Positions 10,718 to 19,508 of a stretch of 64,000 nucleotides of DNA are shown in pieces. Below the pieces are notes generated by a model. The model was not told the origin of the DNA. It did not search any database and worked only from the letters and a program-made list of their open reading frames with translations. The stretch is from CAVQRC01 sp963715045 (GTDB lineage Bacteria; Planctomycetota; Planctomycetia; Pirellulales; Lacipirellulaceae). Positions within the stretch are counted from its first letter, which is position 1. The number at the start of each line of letters is the position of its first letter. The DNA is taken from assembly GCA_963715045.1 (NCBI GenBank), contig CAVQRC010000017.1, positions 1 through 64,000 on the forward strand, written 5' to 3'. Both the position numbers and the translations under genes were made by a program.

Positions 10718-10823
10718 GGGAGACGGGAGACGGGGAGACGGGGAGACGGGGAGACAGGGAGACAAGGAGACAGGGAGACAAGGAGACAAGGAGACAAGGA
10801 GACTGGGAGACTGGGAGACAAGG
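10718..10823. repeat. G-rich tandem repeat, about 10-bp unit (GGAGACAAGG / GGGAGACGGG)
   Basis: Eleven or so copies of a 9-10 base unit begin a few bases after the LuxR stop codon. The unit drifts from GGGAGACGGG to GGAGACAAGG to GGGAGACTGG. The same units in the same order of variants occur at 23911-24062. On the opposite strand it prolongs an open frame as a false Ser/Leu/Pro-rich tail. Confidence 0.9.
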
Positions 10824-10885
10824 ATGATGGACTGCACGCTCTTGACCAAGGCGTCGCAAACCCACCAACCCACCAACCCCCACGC

Positions 10886-12695
10886 CTACACGGCCATTCT
10901 TCCGCGGCGTACGAACCAGGCCACGACTCCACCGCAGGTGGCGGCGGCGATCAGGCAGGCAGCCGCCTGAATCCAGTCGCCGAAGATCAGTGATCCCACG
11001 GCGGGGAGCGTGAGATACACGGCCGCGGCCGCGAACAATGCGGCCAGAATGCTGGAGCCCAGATCCCGGTCGGGTTGCACGTCGGGAACTTCCGCGGCGA
11101 TTGGTCCCCAGCCGGGTCCGGCCGGGTGCACCTTGCGAAAGAACGCGAGTCAGAATCTGCCGCTCGGTCGGTTTCGTGACAAAGGTCGTGAGCAGCCAGA
11201 AGACCATGCTGACCAGGGCCACGACGAGAACTTTCTGTTCCGGAGTGTCGACCGCGATCACGTGTGTGGGCCACGTCTTCTCTTCCACGGCGATCAGCAG
11301 GAACAGCACCAGGGATCCGATCATCGACGCGATCTCGGTCCAGGCGTTGATCCGCCACCAGAACCAGCGGAGCATGAACACGCCCCCGGTACCCGCTCCG
11401 AGGGCAAGCAGCACCTGCCAGATGGCGTCGACCGACATGTGTCTCATGAGATAAGCCGCGACCCCGCCCGTGGCGAGCACACCCAGCGACGCGATCCGCG
11501 ACACGCGGGTGTAGTGCTTGTCGCTTTCGTCTGGAGCGATGAATCGCTGGTACACGTCGCGGACCAGATACGAAGCGCCCCAGTTCATCTGGGTGCTGAT
11601 CGTCGACATGAATGCGGCGAAGAACGTGACCAGCATCAGGCCACGGAGGCCCGCCGGCGCGATCTCGCGAATGACCATGGGATAGCCGCGATCCGGCTTG
11701 TAGCTCGGGTCGGCGAGGTAGTTCTCGCGAAGTTCGGGAAACATCACGACGGCCGCGAAGGCGACGATGATCCACGGCCATGGCCGCAAACAATAATGGG
11801 CGATCTGAAACCACAGCGTGGCTCCCACGGCGTGGCTCTCGTTGCGGCAGGCAGCCATCCGCTGCACGACATAGCCGCCGCCACCCGGTTCGGCCCCCGG
11901 ATACCAGGTGGCCCACCACTGCACGAGCAGGATGATCAGCAGTGAACTGGCCGGCATCAGCGGGTCGTCGCCTGAGATGGTCGGCAGAAACGCGAACACG
12001 TCCGCGGTGCCGAACTGTTCGGTGACGGCCGCGCGGAGTTTCGTACCCCCGCCCACGTGCCGCATCGCGACGACGGCCAGCAGAATGCAGCCGGTCATCG
12101 CGAGCACGAATTGAACGGCATCGGTCATCGCGACGCCCCATAGTCCCGACAACGTGCAGTACAGTGCGATCAGGGTCAGACTGCCAACCAGCAACAGCCA
12201 GTACAACTGGTCACGGTACTCGCTGGCGGGAAACAGGGTTTCCTCGAAGAAGGTCATCATCGCGCCACAGACCCAGCCGATGATGATCGAATTGACGAGC
12301 ACGGCAATGTAGAGCGCGCGGAACCCTCTCAAGAAGGCGGCCGGTCGTCCGCTGTAGCGAAATTCGATGAGCTCGACGTCGGTCATCATTTCGCTTCGCC
12401 GCCACAGTCGGGCGTAAACGAACACGGTGATCATCCCGCCTACTGCAAAGGCCCACCAGATCCAGTTCCCGGCGAGTCCTCGTTTGATGATGATCCCGGT
12501 GACGGCCAGGGGCGTGTCGGCCGCGAAGGTCGTGGCGACCATCGACGTGCCCGCGATCCACCAGGGCAGCGAGCGGCCGGAAACGAAGTATTCCGCGATG
12601 CTCTCACTGGCGCGGCGGCTGAAGCCCACACCGATCCCGATCGTCACGGCAACGAACGCGGCAACGATCAGCCAATCGACTACAGTCAATTCCAT
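10886..12695 (-). CDS. Sodium:solute symporter family transporter, one frameshift near the C-terminus
   Basis: About 600 residues with roughly thirteen hydrophobic segments, starting MELTVVDWLIVAAFVAVT. The family pattern SGRSLPWWIAGTSMVATTFA lies in the second helix and GGGYVVQRMAACRNE in the middle. Transport is expected to be Na+-driven across the inner membrane, for a sugar or organic acid. The frame breaks near 11145 (one extra base). Removing it turns ERQILTR followed by nonsense into ERQILTRFFRKVHPAGPGWG, the normal loop before the last helices, and the protein then ends FVRRGRMAV at 10886. The upstream frame otherwise runs on into the tandem repeat. The FAH-fold gene ends 9 bases before this gene's start, so the two are probably co-transcribed. 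The substrate is unknown. Confidence 0.85.
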
Positions 12696-12704
12696 GTCGC
12701 GCCG

Positions 12705-13649
12705 TTACTCGCTCTTGACGTAGTTGCGGAGCACACCGACGCCTTCGAGTTCAACCTCGACGACGTCACCCGGTCGAATCCGTGCGGTTGTGCCCGGCGT
12801 ACCGGTGAAAATCAGATCGCCGGGTAACAGCGTGACGTACTCGCTGACGAAGCTCACCGTGGCAGGCACGTTGTGAATCAGATGGCTGGTTCGCTCGGAC
12901 TGCACGACTTCGTCGTTGAGCCGCAACTGCAGCAGCAGGTTGTCGTAGTCGAGCCCCGACACGACGAATGGCCCGCACGGCCCGAACGTATCCGAACCTT
13001 TGGCCCGCCACCATTGCACGTCGTTCTTCTGCCAATCACGCTCCGAGACATCGTTGCCGCAAGTCACGCCAAGAATGTACTCCGCGGCATCCGACGGCAA
13101 TACATTTCGTGCCCGTTTACCCATGACGATCACCAACTCGGCTTCGTAGTGCACGTTGCCGCTGCTGAGGCGGGGGATCTCGATCTCCGCCAGGTGCGGA
13201 ATCAGGCAGGACGGCGGCTTAAAGAATGGTTGCGGCGTGCGGAACTTGGCCGGTACCTCGCCCGCCTCACGCGATTCGGTCTTGGTGTTCGTGTTGCTGC
13301 TGGTCTGCCCCGAACTGGGGTCGAAGTTGACCACGGTGGTCGTCGTGATCGTCGTCTGGGAGGTCTGACCGCCGGCGTGGCTGCGGTAGTTTCCTGCCAT
13401 GGCAATCACGTGCCGCGGCTCGGTGGGGACCAGCAGCTTGACGTCAGTCAACGGATGGATCGAATCGCTGGCGTGCCAGGTACCGAACAGGTCGCCGTCG
13501 ATCCTCCGAATTTGCTCCCCTTCGACGACGCCGTAGTGGACCGCGCCGGCGAGCTCGTAGCGGGCGAATCTGACCGGTTCTCCCTGGGCCCACCCGCAAC
13601 TGGCAAGTACCGCCACCGCGATCCCGATTCTCCACCATCCCGAACTCAT
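12705..13649 (-). CDS. Exported fumarylacetoacetate-hydrolase-fold protein with a Thr/Ser-rich insertion
   Basis: A 314-residue protein; the ATG at 13649 is preferred because it gives a signal peptide (WWRIGIAVAVLASCGWAQG) and GGAGAA precedes it. The body is the FAH fold: VHYEAELVIVMGKRARN with the metal-binding ExE-type acidic residues, GVTCGNDVSERDWQ, KGSDTFGPCGPFVV, and the family tail LLPGDLIFTGTPGTT. Family members cleave C-C bonds in 2-oxo or acyl-pyruvate compounds and are nearly always cytoplasmic. Here the protein is predicted to be exported and carries an insertion of about 40 residues rich in Thr, Ser and Gln between the N-domain and the catalytic core. The insertion may be a surface loop or linker. 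It is coupled to the symporter gene, so uptake of its product is a reasonable guess. Confidence 0.85.
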   Translation of the reverse strand: MSSGWWRIGIAVAVLASCGWAQGEPVRFARYELAGAVHYGVVEGEQIRRIDGDLFGTWHASDSIHPLTDVKLLVPTEPRHVIAMAGNYRSHAGGQTSQTTITTTTVVNFDPSSGQTSSNTNTKTESREAGEVPAKFRTPQPFFKPPSCLIPHLAEIEIPRLSSGNVHYEAELVIVMGKRARNVLPSDAAEYILGVTCGNDVSERDWQKNDVQWWRAKGSDTFGPCGPFVVSGLDYDNLLLQLRLNDEVVQSERTSHLIHNVPATVSFVSEYVTLLPGDLIFTGTPGTTARIRPGDVVEVELEGVGVLRNYVKSE

Positions 13650-13914
13650 CGCGATTCTCCACAGGGGTTGTATGGCACCGCTTCCGCGGGTGGAAGTGCG
13701 GACATCGTAGCAGATTGTGGCCGTCGGAGCAGGACACGACAATGAATTCCCGTCGCACTGCGGGCGACGTCTTTCCTCTCTGAAGATCCTCGATTCTGCC
13801 GGCTGTTATTGTCGCCCTGAGTGGCTGTCGCGATGCGGAGGATCACTGGACTGCAAGGCAGAGCCGCAGTCGAGAACCGGCCGGTGAGTCGCCGTTTCCG
13901 GGCCACGGTCGGCA

Positions 13915-14373
13915 TCAATTCAGCCGCTGAATGCGGGGACCGGAGAGATCGATTTCCAGTACGTAGGCATCGCCCGGTTCGATCAACAGCGGCTCGGGGA
14001 TCACGAAGGTTTTTGGAATGCCCTGCACGCCCTGCGGATCAGCAAGCGTTACCGAGACCCTGACGTCGTGTAATCCGGCGATTGCACCAGCCAGGGCCTG
14101 ACCTGCCACCCGAGTCGCGAGCGAAAAACTGCCATCGCTCTGAATCTGCCCCACCGTCATCAGGCCGGGTTCCAACCGCGACTTGAATTCGACGAGTCCA
14201 TCGGACGCCGGCTCGCCCGGCCGGACATTCACGTGACCGCTCACGCCAAATGTTTCGCGCTGTGGTGCTGCGGTGCCACGACAGCCTCCGCCGCCGGCAA
14301 ATACGACCACGAACAAATGCAGCCACAGCCGTCGTCGCCAGGGCCCTGCCTGATCCGAGTTTCTGGCAGTCAT
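13915..14373 (-). CDS. Small lipoprotein, transthyretin / carboxypeptidase-regulatory-like fold
   Basis: A 152-residue protein. The ATG at 14373 overlaps the stop of the preceding DUF1559 gene (ATGA), which fixes the start and implies translational coupling. A hydrophobic stretch LHLFVVVFAGGGGC ends in a Cys suited to lipid attachment. The rest is a beta-sandwich with FGVSGHVNVRPGEPASDGLVEFKS, DGSFSL and HDVRVSVTLADPQG, the pattern of planctomycete 'carboxypeptidase regulatory-like' lipoproteins. No catalytic residues are seen, so a structural or ligand-binding role in the envelope is likely. This small lipoprotein paired with DUF1559 recurs at 24.3-25.7 kb and near 45.5-47.2 kb. Confidence 0.78.
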   Translation of the reverse strand: MTARNSDQAGPWRRRLWLHLFVVVFAGGGGCRGTAAPQRETFGVSGHVNVRPGEPASDGLVEFKSRLEPGLMTVGQIQSDGSFSLATRVAGQALAGAIAGLHDVRVSVTLADPQGVQGIPKTFVIPEPLLIEPGDAYVLEIDLSGPRIQRLN

Positions 14374-15278
14374 TCGAATGCCTGCCCGATCGCGCCGCCG
14401 TCGCGAGGATCGCAGATGGCCGCCCACACCTGGTCCTCGATCGAATCGGAAACCAGCCGCACACTGCCGTCACCCCGCCCCGTAATGATCCCACCTGGAT
14501 GGGGTGATTGAGGGCGGCTGGGGTCGCATTCGGTCCCCCAATCGGGACGCGACTGGAATTTCAAGCATGGTGGATAGCCCGGCGCGGGCGGGGCCTTGGA
14601 CGTCGAGTTCGTGCAGAAGGCGGCCCGCCATATCGAATTCGAGTCGGCCCACAGGCTGCCATACATGAACCCGATGTTGCCACTCCAGCCGCACGTGCCA
14701 TACATCTCGGCAAAGAAGATCGACTGCGAGAGGCCGTCCACGAACGTCGCAAACGAATTGGAACCTTGTACTCGCAACCCGGGCGACCGCTGCTCCGGAT
14801 TGCCGAAGACAAAGTAGTTCGCGCCATAGTTCCCGACTCCCCACAAGTTGGCCTGGCCGTAGGTGGTGATCGATTTCCCCTGATCCTGGGCGACTTCACT
14901 GGGGCAGACGTAGGTGCTGATGACGCGGGCGTACTCGATTCCTTCGTAGCTCAGTGTCGGGTCGAGCTGATCATGGATGTTCTGCTCCTCAATGAACGGG
15001 AGCAGCCAGTGGAAGACCGTGCGCCCGAACGACCCGTCGAAGGGTCCTTCTACGGTAAGTTTCTCGATGGCGCTGGGCGCGCACAACGGGGGCAACACGT
15101 GAAACGTGTCGTGAAGATTGTGGACGGCGATTCCGACCTGACGGACGTTGTTCGTGCAACTCGTCACGCGGGCTGCCTCGCGGGCGCTTTGCACTGCGGG
15201 GAGCAGCAGGCTGACGAGGATCCCGATGATCGCAATCACCACGAGGAGTTCCACCAGCGTGAAACCTTGGCGACGCAT
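14370..15278 (-). CDS. DUF1559 protein with type II pseudopilin N-terminus
   Basis: A 302-residue protein. The ATG at 15278 has GGAG about ten bases upstream and puts the prepilin-peptidase site right at the start: RRQG|FTLVELLVVIAIIGIL, followed by the long hydrophobic helix. The DUF1559 body follows, with CTNNVRQVGIAVHNLHDT and VYHCP-type cysteines (STYVCPSEVA), and the C-terminal signature HPGGIITGRGDGSVRLVSD. Planctomycetes encode tens of these. They are assumed to be processed by a prepilin peptidase and assembled at the envelope like pseudopilins, but their function is not established. The gene is followed with a 4-base overlap by a small lipoprotein gene. Confidence 0.93.
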   Translation of the reverse strand: MRRQGFTLVELLVVIAIIGILVSLLLPAVQSAREAARVTSCTNNVRQVGIAVHNLHDTFHVLPPLCAPSAIEKLTVEGPFDGSFGRTVFHWLLPFIEEQNIHDQLDPTLSYEGIEYARVISTYVCPSEVAQDQGKSITTYGQANLWGVGNYGANYFVFGNPEQRSPGLRVQGSNSFATFVDGLSQSIFFAEMYGTCGWSGNIGFMYGSLWADSNSIWRAAFCTNSTSKAPPAPGYPPCLKFQSRPDWGTECDPSRPQSPHPGGIITGRGDGSVRLVSDSIEDQVWAAICDPRDGGAIGQAFE

Positions 15279-15512
15279 AGGACGTGACTCCAATAAGGTG
15301 CGCATTGGCTGGTGAATTCGCATCAGGCGGGTCGATTGTAGTGGATTTTTCCGGTGGCAGTACACTTTCTCTGGCGAGCTACGCTGCTGCCGACGTGGCA
15401 GCTAAGAGGTGCCGGTGCTTCAGAAACTCGATCTCCGCGTGACTGCCCGGCAGGCCGCAGAGAACCTGGCGGCCCGATGTCGCGGGCTGTGACTGGATTC
15501 TGAAAACGTCCG

Positions 15513-15794
15513 CTACTCGTCTTCAGGTTCACCGACATCGACATTCGACCAGTCGAAATCGCCGGGCGGGTTGCGGCGCCAGTCCTCGATTGCTGCCAAC
15601 GCGTGCTCGGCATCGGACTGCTTGACGACGACCTGGACGACGCCGGGTGCTTCGGCGCGGAATCCGGCAGTGAACTCGCCGGTGAGTGTGGCCTCGATCC
15701 CGACCGCCGCCAGAGCGGCGACGATCGCGCCGGCCTCGAACTCGCTCCTGGCCGAGGCAACGGAAGTCGGGTTGAGAGGGTCGGGGGTGTCCAT
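15513..15794 (-). CDS. DUF2007-like putative signal-transducing protein
   Basis: A 93-residue protein from the ATG at 15794. The sequence SARSEFEAGAIVAALAAVGI followed by a Val-rich strand (VVQVVVKQSDAEHALAAIED) is the pattern of the small DUF2007 fold, a ferredoxin-like domain often fused to or encoded near zinc ribbons. The C-terminal tail is acidic (DVGEPEDE). There is no signal peptide and no operon partner; it lies between the DUF1559 gene and the PH-domain pair on the other strand. The family assignment is by eye; the function is unknown. Confidence 0.7.
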   Translation of the reverse strand: MDTPDPLNPTSVASARSEFEAGAIVAALAAVGIEATLTGEFTAGFRAEAPGVVQVVVKQSDAEHALAAIEDWRRNPPGDFDWSNVDVGEPEDE

Positions 15795-16044
15795 GATCGG
15801 CGGCCTGTGGGTGACGTGGCAGGAGAAATCCCATGGTACACCATTGCTGCTTCGCGGAGGCTCCCGCTTTGCCGGGCAACGCGGTGGGAACACCACGGGT
15901 CGACGGTGGATCGTTCGAACTGCTGGGAACGCGGCTCGCCACCTGTCGCGGCAGGTCGCGCATCCGAACTGTCCCCCGGCAGAGCCGAGGGCTCCGGTTA
16001 TGGGTGTGCCTTCTGCACCCTGCGGCGAGGGCTACAATGACGCC

Positions 16045-16623
16045 ATGAATGATGTGCTTCCTGATGTGCCTGCAATGCCGGCCGAGATCCCCGACGCGTT
16101 GCCCGAGGTCGGTGAGGCCCAATACCTCAGCGACACGCGCCTTGAGCAACTCGACGCGCGACACATCACGGCGGAACGAATATCGGGCTGGATCACGACG
16201 ATCGTAATCTCGGCAGGCGTGCTGGCCCTGTGGCTGTCCGTGCTGGTTGTGAACTGGCCACCCGGGGTCGGGACCGCGATCACGACGTTCGCTGCCATCG
16301 TGGTTGTGGCGGGCCTGGCCTGGCTGGCCCACAACATGCCAAGACTCGAGTACCACTACTGCCGCTACCGGGTCGATGCGGCCGGGCTGGAAATCTACCG
16401 GGGAGTTCTCTGGCGGTCGGTGATTAATGTGCCCGCGTCCCGTGTCCAGCACACCGATGTCAAGCAGGGCCCACTGCAACGGCGGTTCGGTCTCGGCACG
16501 CTCGTGGTCCACACGGCCGGTACGCAATTCGCCTCGGTCGAACTCGGCGGCGTCGCCTACGAAGATGCCCTGCGACTCCGCGACCAACTCGTGGTGCACG
16601 GGAGCGGCGATGACGCAGTCTGA
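16045..16623 (+). CDS. Bacterial PH (bPH2) domain membrane protein, small partner (YdbS-like)
   Basis: A 192-residue protein. After an acidic, proline-rich head come two transmembrane helices (ITTIVISAGVLALWLSVLVV and TFAAIVVVAGLAWLAHNM), then one bPH2 domain (YRVDAAGLEIYRGVLWRSV, VPASRVQHTDVKQGP, GTLVVHTAG). This is the architecture of the smaller protein of the Bacillus YdbS/YdbT pair, which is linked to resistance to certain peptide antibiotics. The next gene, encoding the large partner, starts 14 bases before this one stops, so the two are translationally coupled. The ATG at 16045 is chosen because upstream codons in frame give no plausible protein. Confidence 0.88.
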   Translation: MNDVLPDVPAMPAEIPDALPEVGEAQYLSDTRLEQLDARHITAERISGWITTIVISAGVLALWLSVLVVNWPPGVGTAITTFAAIVVVAGLAWLAHNMPRLEYHYCRYRVDAAGLEIYRGVLWRSVINVPASRVQHTDVKQGPLQRRFGLGTLVVHTAGTQFASVELGGVAYEDALRLRDQLVVHGSGDDAV

Positions 16624-18241
16624 CCCGCAACCGGCCGTACAACCGGCCCTCGATGATCCGTTCGCCGATCAGGCGGCCGAGCCGATTTCGCGTCGTGGCG
16701 ACGAGCACGCCGCGGCGCTGCCAGGCGTGAATGCCCATTTCCGACGTCTGCATCCTTCGTCGCTGCTGTTTCTAGCGCTGGCCCGGATCCGCGCGTACTT
16801 GATCCCGACGGTACTGATGATCTTCGCGGCTGCGAATCGGGATCTCATGCTTGCCGGGATCTTCGGGATCGGGTTCGCGGTGGCCATCGCGACCGATCTT
16901 GTGCGTTACTTCACCCTGCAATACTCGATTGCAGACGGCCACCTGCTGATTCGCCAGGGCATCCTTACTCGGCAACGTCGTAAAGTTCCGTTGCAACGAA
17001 TCCAGAATATCGATCTTCTTCAGAACGTCTTTCATCGGCTGCTCGGCGTGGCCGAGGTTCGCATCGAAACGGCTAGCGGCACTGAGCCCGAGGCGATCTT
17101 GCGGGTCATCTCGCTGAGCGACGTTCAACAACTCCGCGCAGAGATCGAACATGAATCGGTTGGCGAAGGCGAAACGACCACAGCACACCCGGCGGTCACT
17201 GGGGCAGGGGGGGATGAACTCCTCCGCATCGGCATGTGGGAGCTCGTGAAGCAGGGGCTGATCAATGATCGCGGTTTGATTCTGATCGGCGTCGTGCTGG
17301 GATTGGCATGGGAGATCGAGATCTTTGAACGCATGGACTGGGGCTGGGCTGAACAACGCGTTGCGGAAGTTCGGAATGCGGGCTGGCAGACAACGACGGT
17401 GGTTATCGCGTCCCTGTTCTTCGTGAGCGTTCTGCTCCTCAAGGCCCTGAGTGTGGCGTGGTTCGTGTTGCGTTTCTCGGGTTACCGGCTCACGCGTGAG
17501 AAGGGTGATCTACGCGTTACCGCCGGGTTGTTGAGTCGCGTTTCGGCAACGATTCCGTTACGGCGGATACAATTCATCGCAGTCCATCGGCCGTTGCTGG
17601 CCCGCTGGATTCACCGCGCCACGATCCGGCTGGAGACTGCGGGCGGCGCCGGCAAAGACGACGAAGACGCCAGCGTCACGATTGCCCGGCGATGGTTTGT
17701 GCCTGTCATCGACGACCGCCGTGTCCCGGAAATCCTGAATTGTCTGCGGGACGGGTTGGAGTGGGACGAAGCGCATTTCGCCTGGCAGCCGGCGGCGGCC
17801 AAGACGTGGCGGCGGCTGATTCGCAAGACGCTCGTCGTGAATCTTCTCCTGGCGGCGATCCTGGCAACGACGATTGGTGCGATGGACCTCTCGTGGTCGC
17901 TGCTGATCTTGATGGTGGTTCCGCTCGGTGGCTTGCTGTGGCATGCCCGGCGGTACGCGAGTTCACTGAAGTATGCCCGCTTCGATGGAGGCGTTGTCTT
18001 TCGCAGCGGAGTGCTGCGGAAGAAGATCGGGGTGACGTTTTTCGACAAGATTCAAGCGGTTCGGTGTGCCCAGTCGCCATTCGATCGTCGCTGGGGAATG
18101 GCCAGCCTGGTGGTCGACACGGCTGCCGCCGGTCCCGCCGGCCATCGCATCGATGTGCCTTTTCTGGACGAGCAATTTGCCCGTCAAGAATTCGCCGCGA
18201 TCGCCGCCCTGGCTTCCCGCCAGCAACTCGAAATGGCCTAG
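16610..18241 (+). CDS. Large bPH2-domain membrane protein (YdbT-like)
   Basis: A 543-residue protein whose ATG at 16610 lies inside the end of the preceding bPH2 gene. Three bPH2 modules alternate with pairs of transmembrane helices: YSIADGHLLIRQGILTRQRR with VPLQRIQNIDLLQN; YRLTREKGDLRVTAGLLSR with IPLRRIQFIAVHRP; and ARFDGGVVFRSGVLRKKIG with FFDKIQAVRCAQSP. The RxQ-type motif after each first strand is typical of the family. With the upstream small protein it forms a YdbS/YdbT-type membrane complex. In Bacillus such a pair protects against some bacteriocins; whether it does so here is inference. A strongly hydrophilic linker at about residues 195-205 separates modules 1 and 2. Confidence 0.88.
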   Translation: MTQSDPQPAVQPALDDPFADQAAEPISRRGDEHAAALPGVNAHFRRLHPSSLLFLALARIRAYLIPTVLMIFAAANRDLMLAGIFGIGFAVAIATDLVRYFTLQYSIADGHLLIRQGILTRQRRKVPLQRIQNIDLLQNVFHRLLGVAEVRIETASGTEPEAILRVISLSDVQQLRAEIEHESVGEGETTTAHPAVTGAGGDELLRIGMWELVKQGLINDRGLILIGVVLGLAWEIEIFERMDWGWAEQRVAEVRNAGWQTTTVVIASLFFVSVLLLKALSVAWFVLRFSGYRLTREKGDLRVTAGLLSRVSATIPLRRIQFIAVHRPLLARWIHRATIRLETAGGAGKDDEDASVTIARRWFVPVIDDRRVPEILNCLRDGLEWDEAHFAWQPAAAKTWRRLIRKTLVVNLLLAAILATTIGAMDLSWSLLILMVVPLGGLLWHARRYASSLKYARFDGGVVFRSGVLRKKIGVTFFDKIQAVRCAQSPFDRRWGMASLVVDTAAAGPAGHRIDVPFLDEQFARQEFAAIAALASRQQLEMA

Positions 18242-18418
18242 CCCGGAGCCAGCGGCAGCGTCGGCCGGCCTGAATCAGACCACCGCCTGCCCGCACAGTT
18301 CCGGCGCTTCGGTGGTTCGTCCCGGAAACGATGGTTGTGGTGACTCACAGCTTCAAGAGACACTGGGGACACAAAGGACTCAGCTTTATGCCGGCAGGCT
18401 CCGTGGAGCATCAGGATC

Positions 18419-19427
18419 ATGGCTTTCGAACTCCACTGCCCCAAGTGTGCCCGGCTGCTGCAGGATTGCCGACGAGTATGCGGGGCGTAAGGTCCACTGC
18501 CCGCATTGTTCAACCGTCGTGACGGCGATCCCCTCGCCAGCCGATCGACCACCAAGGCCCGATGCGGGCTACGGTGCGTCCGCGGACATCAACCCGTTTG
18601 CCGCGCCGTCGACCGACACCGAATCGACCGATACGCCGATCCCTCGCTCCGAGTGGTCCGCCCGTCAAATCACCCCTGACGAGGTCTTTGCCAAGTCATG
18701 GGCGATCTTCAAGCGTTCGTGGACGAGTATCTGTCTCGCGGCGCTCATCGTGCTGGCATTCAATTTTGCCCTCGGCCAGGGGCAAGCGATCATCATGCAG
18801 GTCATCGCCGTGGCCATCAGAGACCGGGTGGCCACCTTGTCTGCTCAAATCGTGATGGGTTTCGTCGCCTGGGTCGTTCAGACCTGGTTGGGCATCGGGC
18901 AGTTCATGTATCTCGTTGATATTGCCCGCGGTCGCGAATCCCGGATCAGCAAGCTGTTTGCGGGAGGGCCCTTCCTGATCCAGGCGCTGCTGGCGGCAAT
19001 CATGGTCGGATTGATCTATGCTGCCGTGGGGGTTGTTCTGGTCGGCCTGCCCGCTGCGGTAGCCGGTCTGGCGATGCAGGATGTTGCAGCGGCCGAGGTG
19101 GCGGGCCTGGCGGGCGGTGTTGTTGCCGTGGTGCCGGTGGTGATCATTGGCCTGATGTTTTCCCAAGTCCAACCGCTGATCATCGAATGCGGGCTGAACG
19201 CCACCGAATCCTTGCGCACGTCGCGAGAGATTACCCGCGGGAACAGAGTGACTCTGCTCTTCATCAACATCCTGCTGATGCTGATCGCTTTCGGGGCGGC
19301 AATCGTCGGCCTGCTGGCCTTCTGTATCGGGATCTTCCCCGCCATCATTGGCATGAGCGGTTTCTCCGCCCTGGTATTCGCAGTGACCTTCCTGTGCATG
19401 ACGAGTCAGGAGGTTGTCGTTTCGTAG
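18419..19427 (+). CDS. Zinc-ribbon membrane protein, one frameshift near the N-terminus
   Basis: From the ATG at 18419 the frame reads MAFELHCPKCARLLQ and then fails. Dropping the single A at 18462 restores CARLLRIADEYAGRKVHCPHC, giving the CPxC...CPHC zinc ribbon that planctomycete proteins often carry at the N-terminus. A Pro/Thr linker (ADINPFAAPSTDTESTDTP) leads into about six transmembrane helices (WTSICLAALIVLAFNFALG, AIVGLLAFCIGIFPAI and others), resembling the DUF975/GlpQ-membrane-like group of integral proteins. The restored length is about 335 residues. The role is unknown. The gene ends just before a strong bidirectional terminator shared with the convergent DUF1501 gene. Confidence 0.75.
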
Positions 19428-19471
19428 GCCGGAACGCTAATCCACCGCCGAAAGGACTCCTGCCACCGCCG

Positions 19472-19493
19472 AAAAGACCCCTGGGGTCTTTTT
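19472..19493. terminator. Bidirectional intrinsic terminator
   Basis: AAAAGACC, a 5-base loop CCTGG, then GGTCTTTTT form a hairpin with an A-run on one side and a T-run on the other. It therefore gives a U-tract on both strands. It sits between the convergent genes ending at 19427 (+) and 19509 (-), where a shared terminator is expected. Confidence 0.85.
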
Positions 19494-19508
19494 GGGGGGT
19501 TGGGTTAG

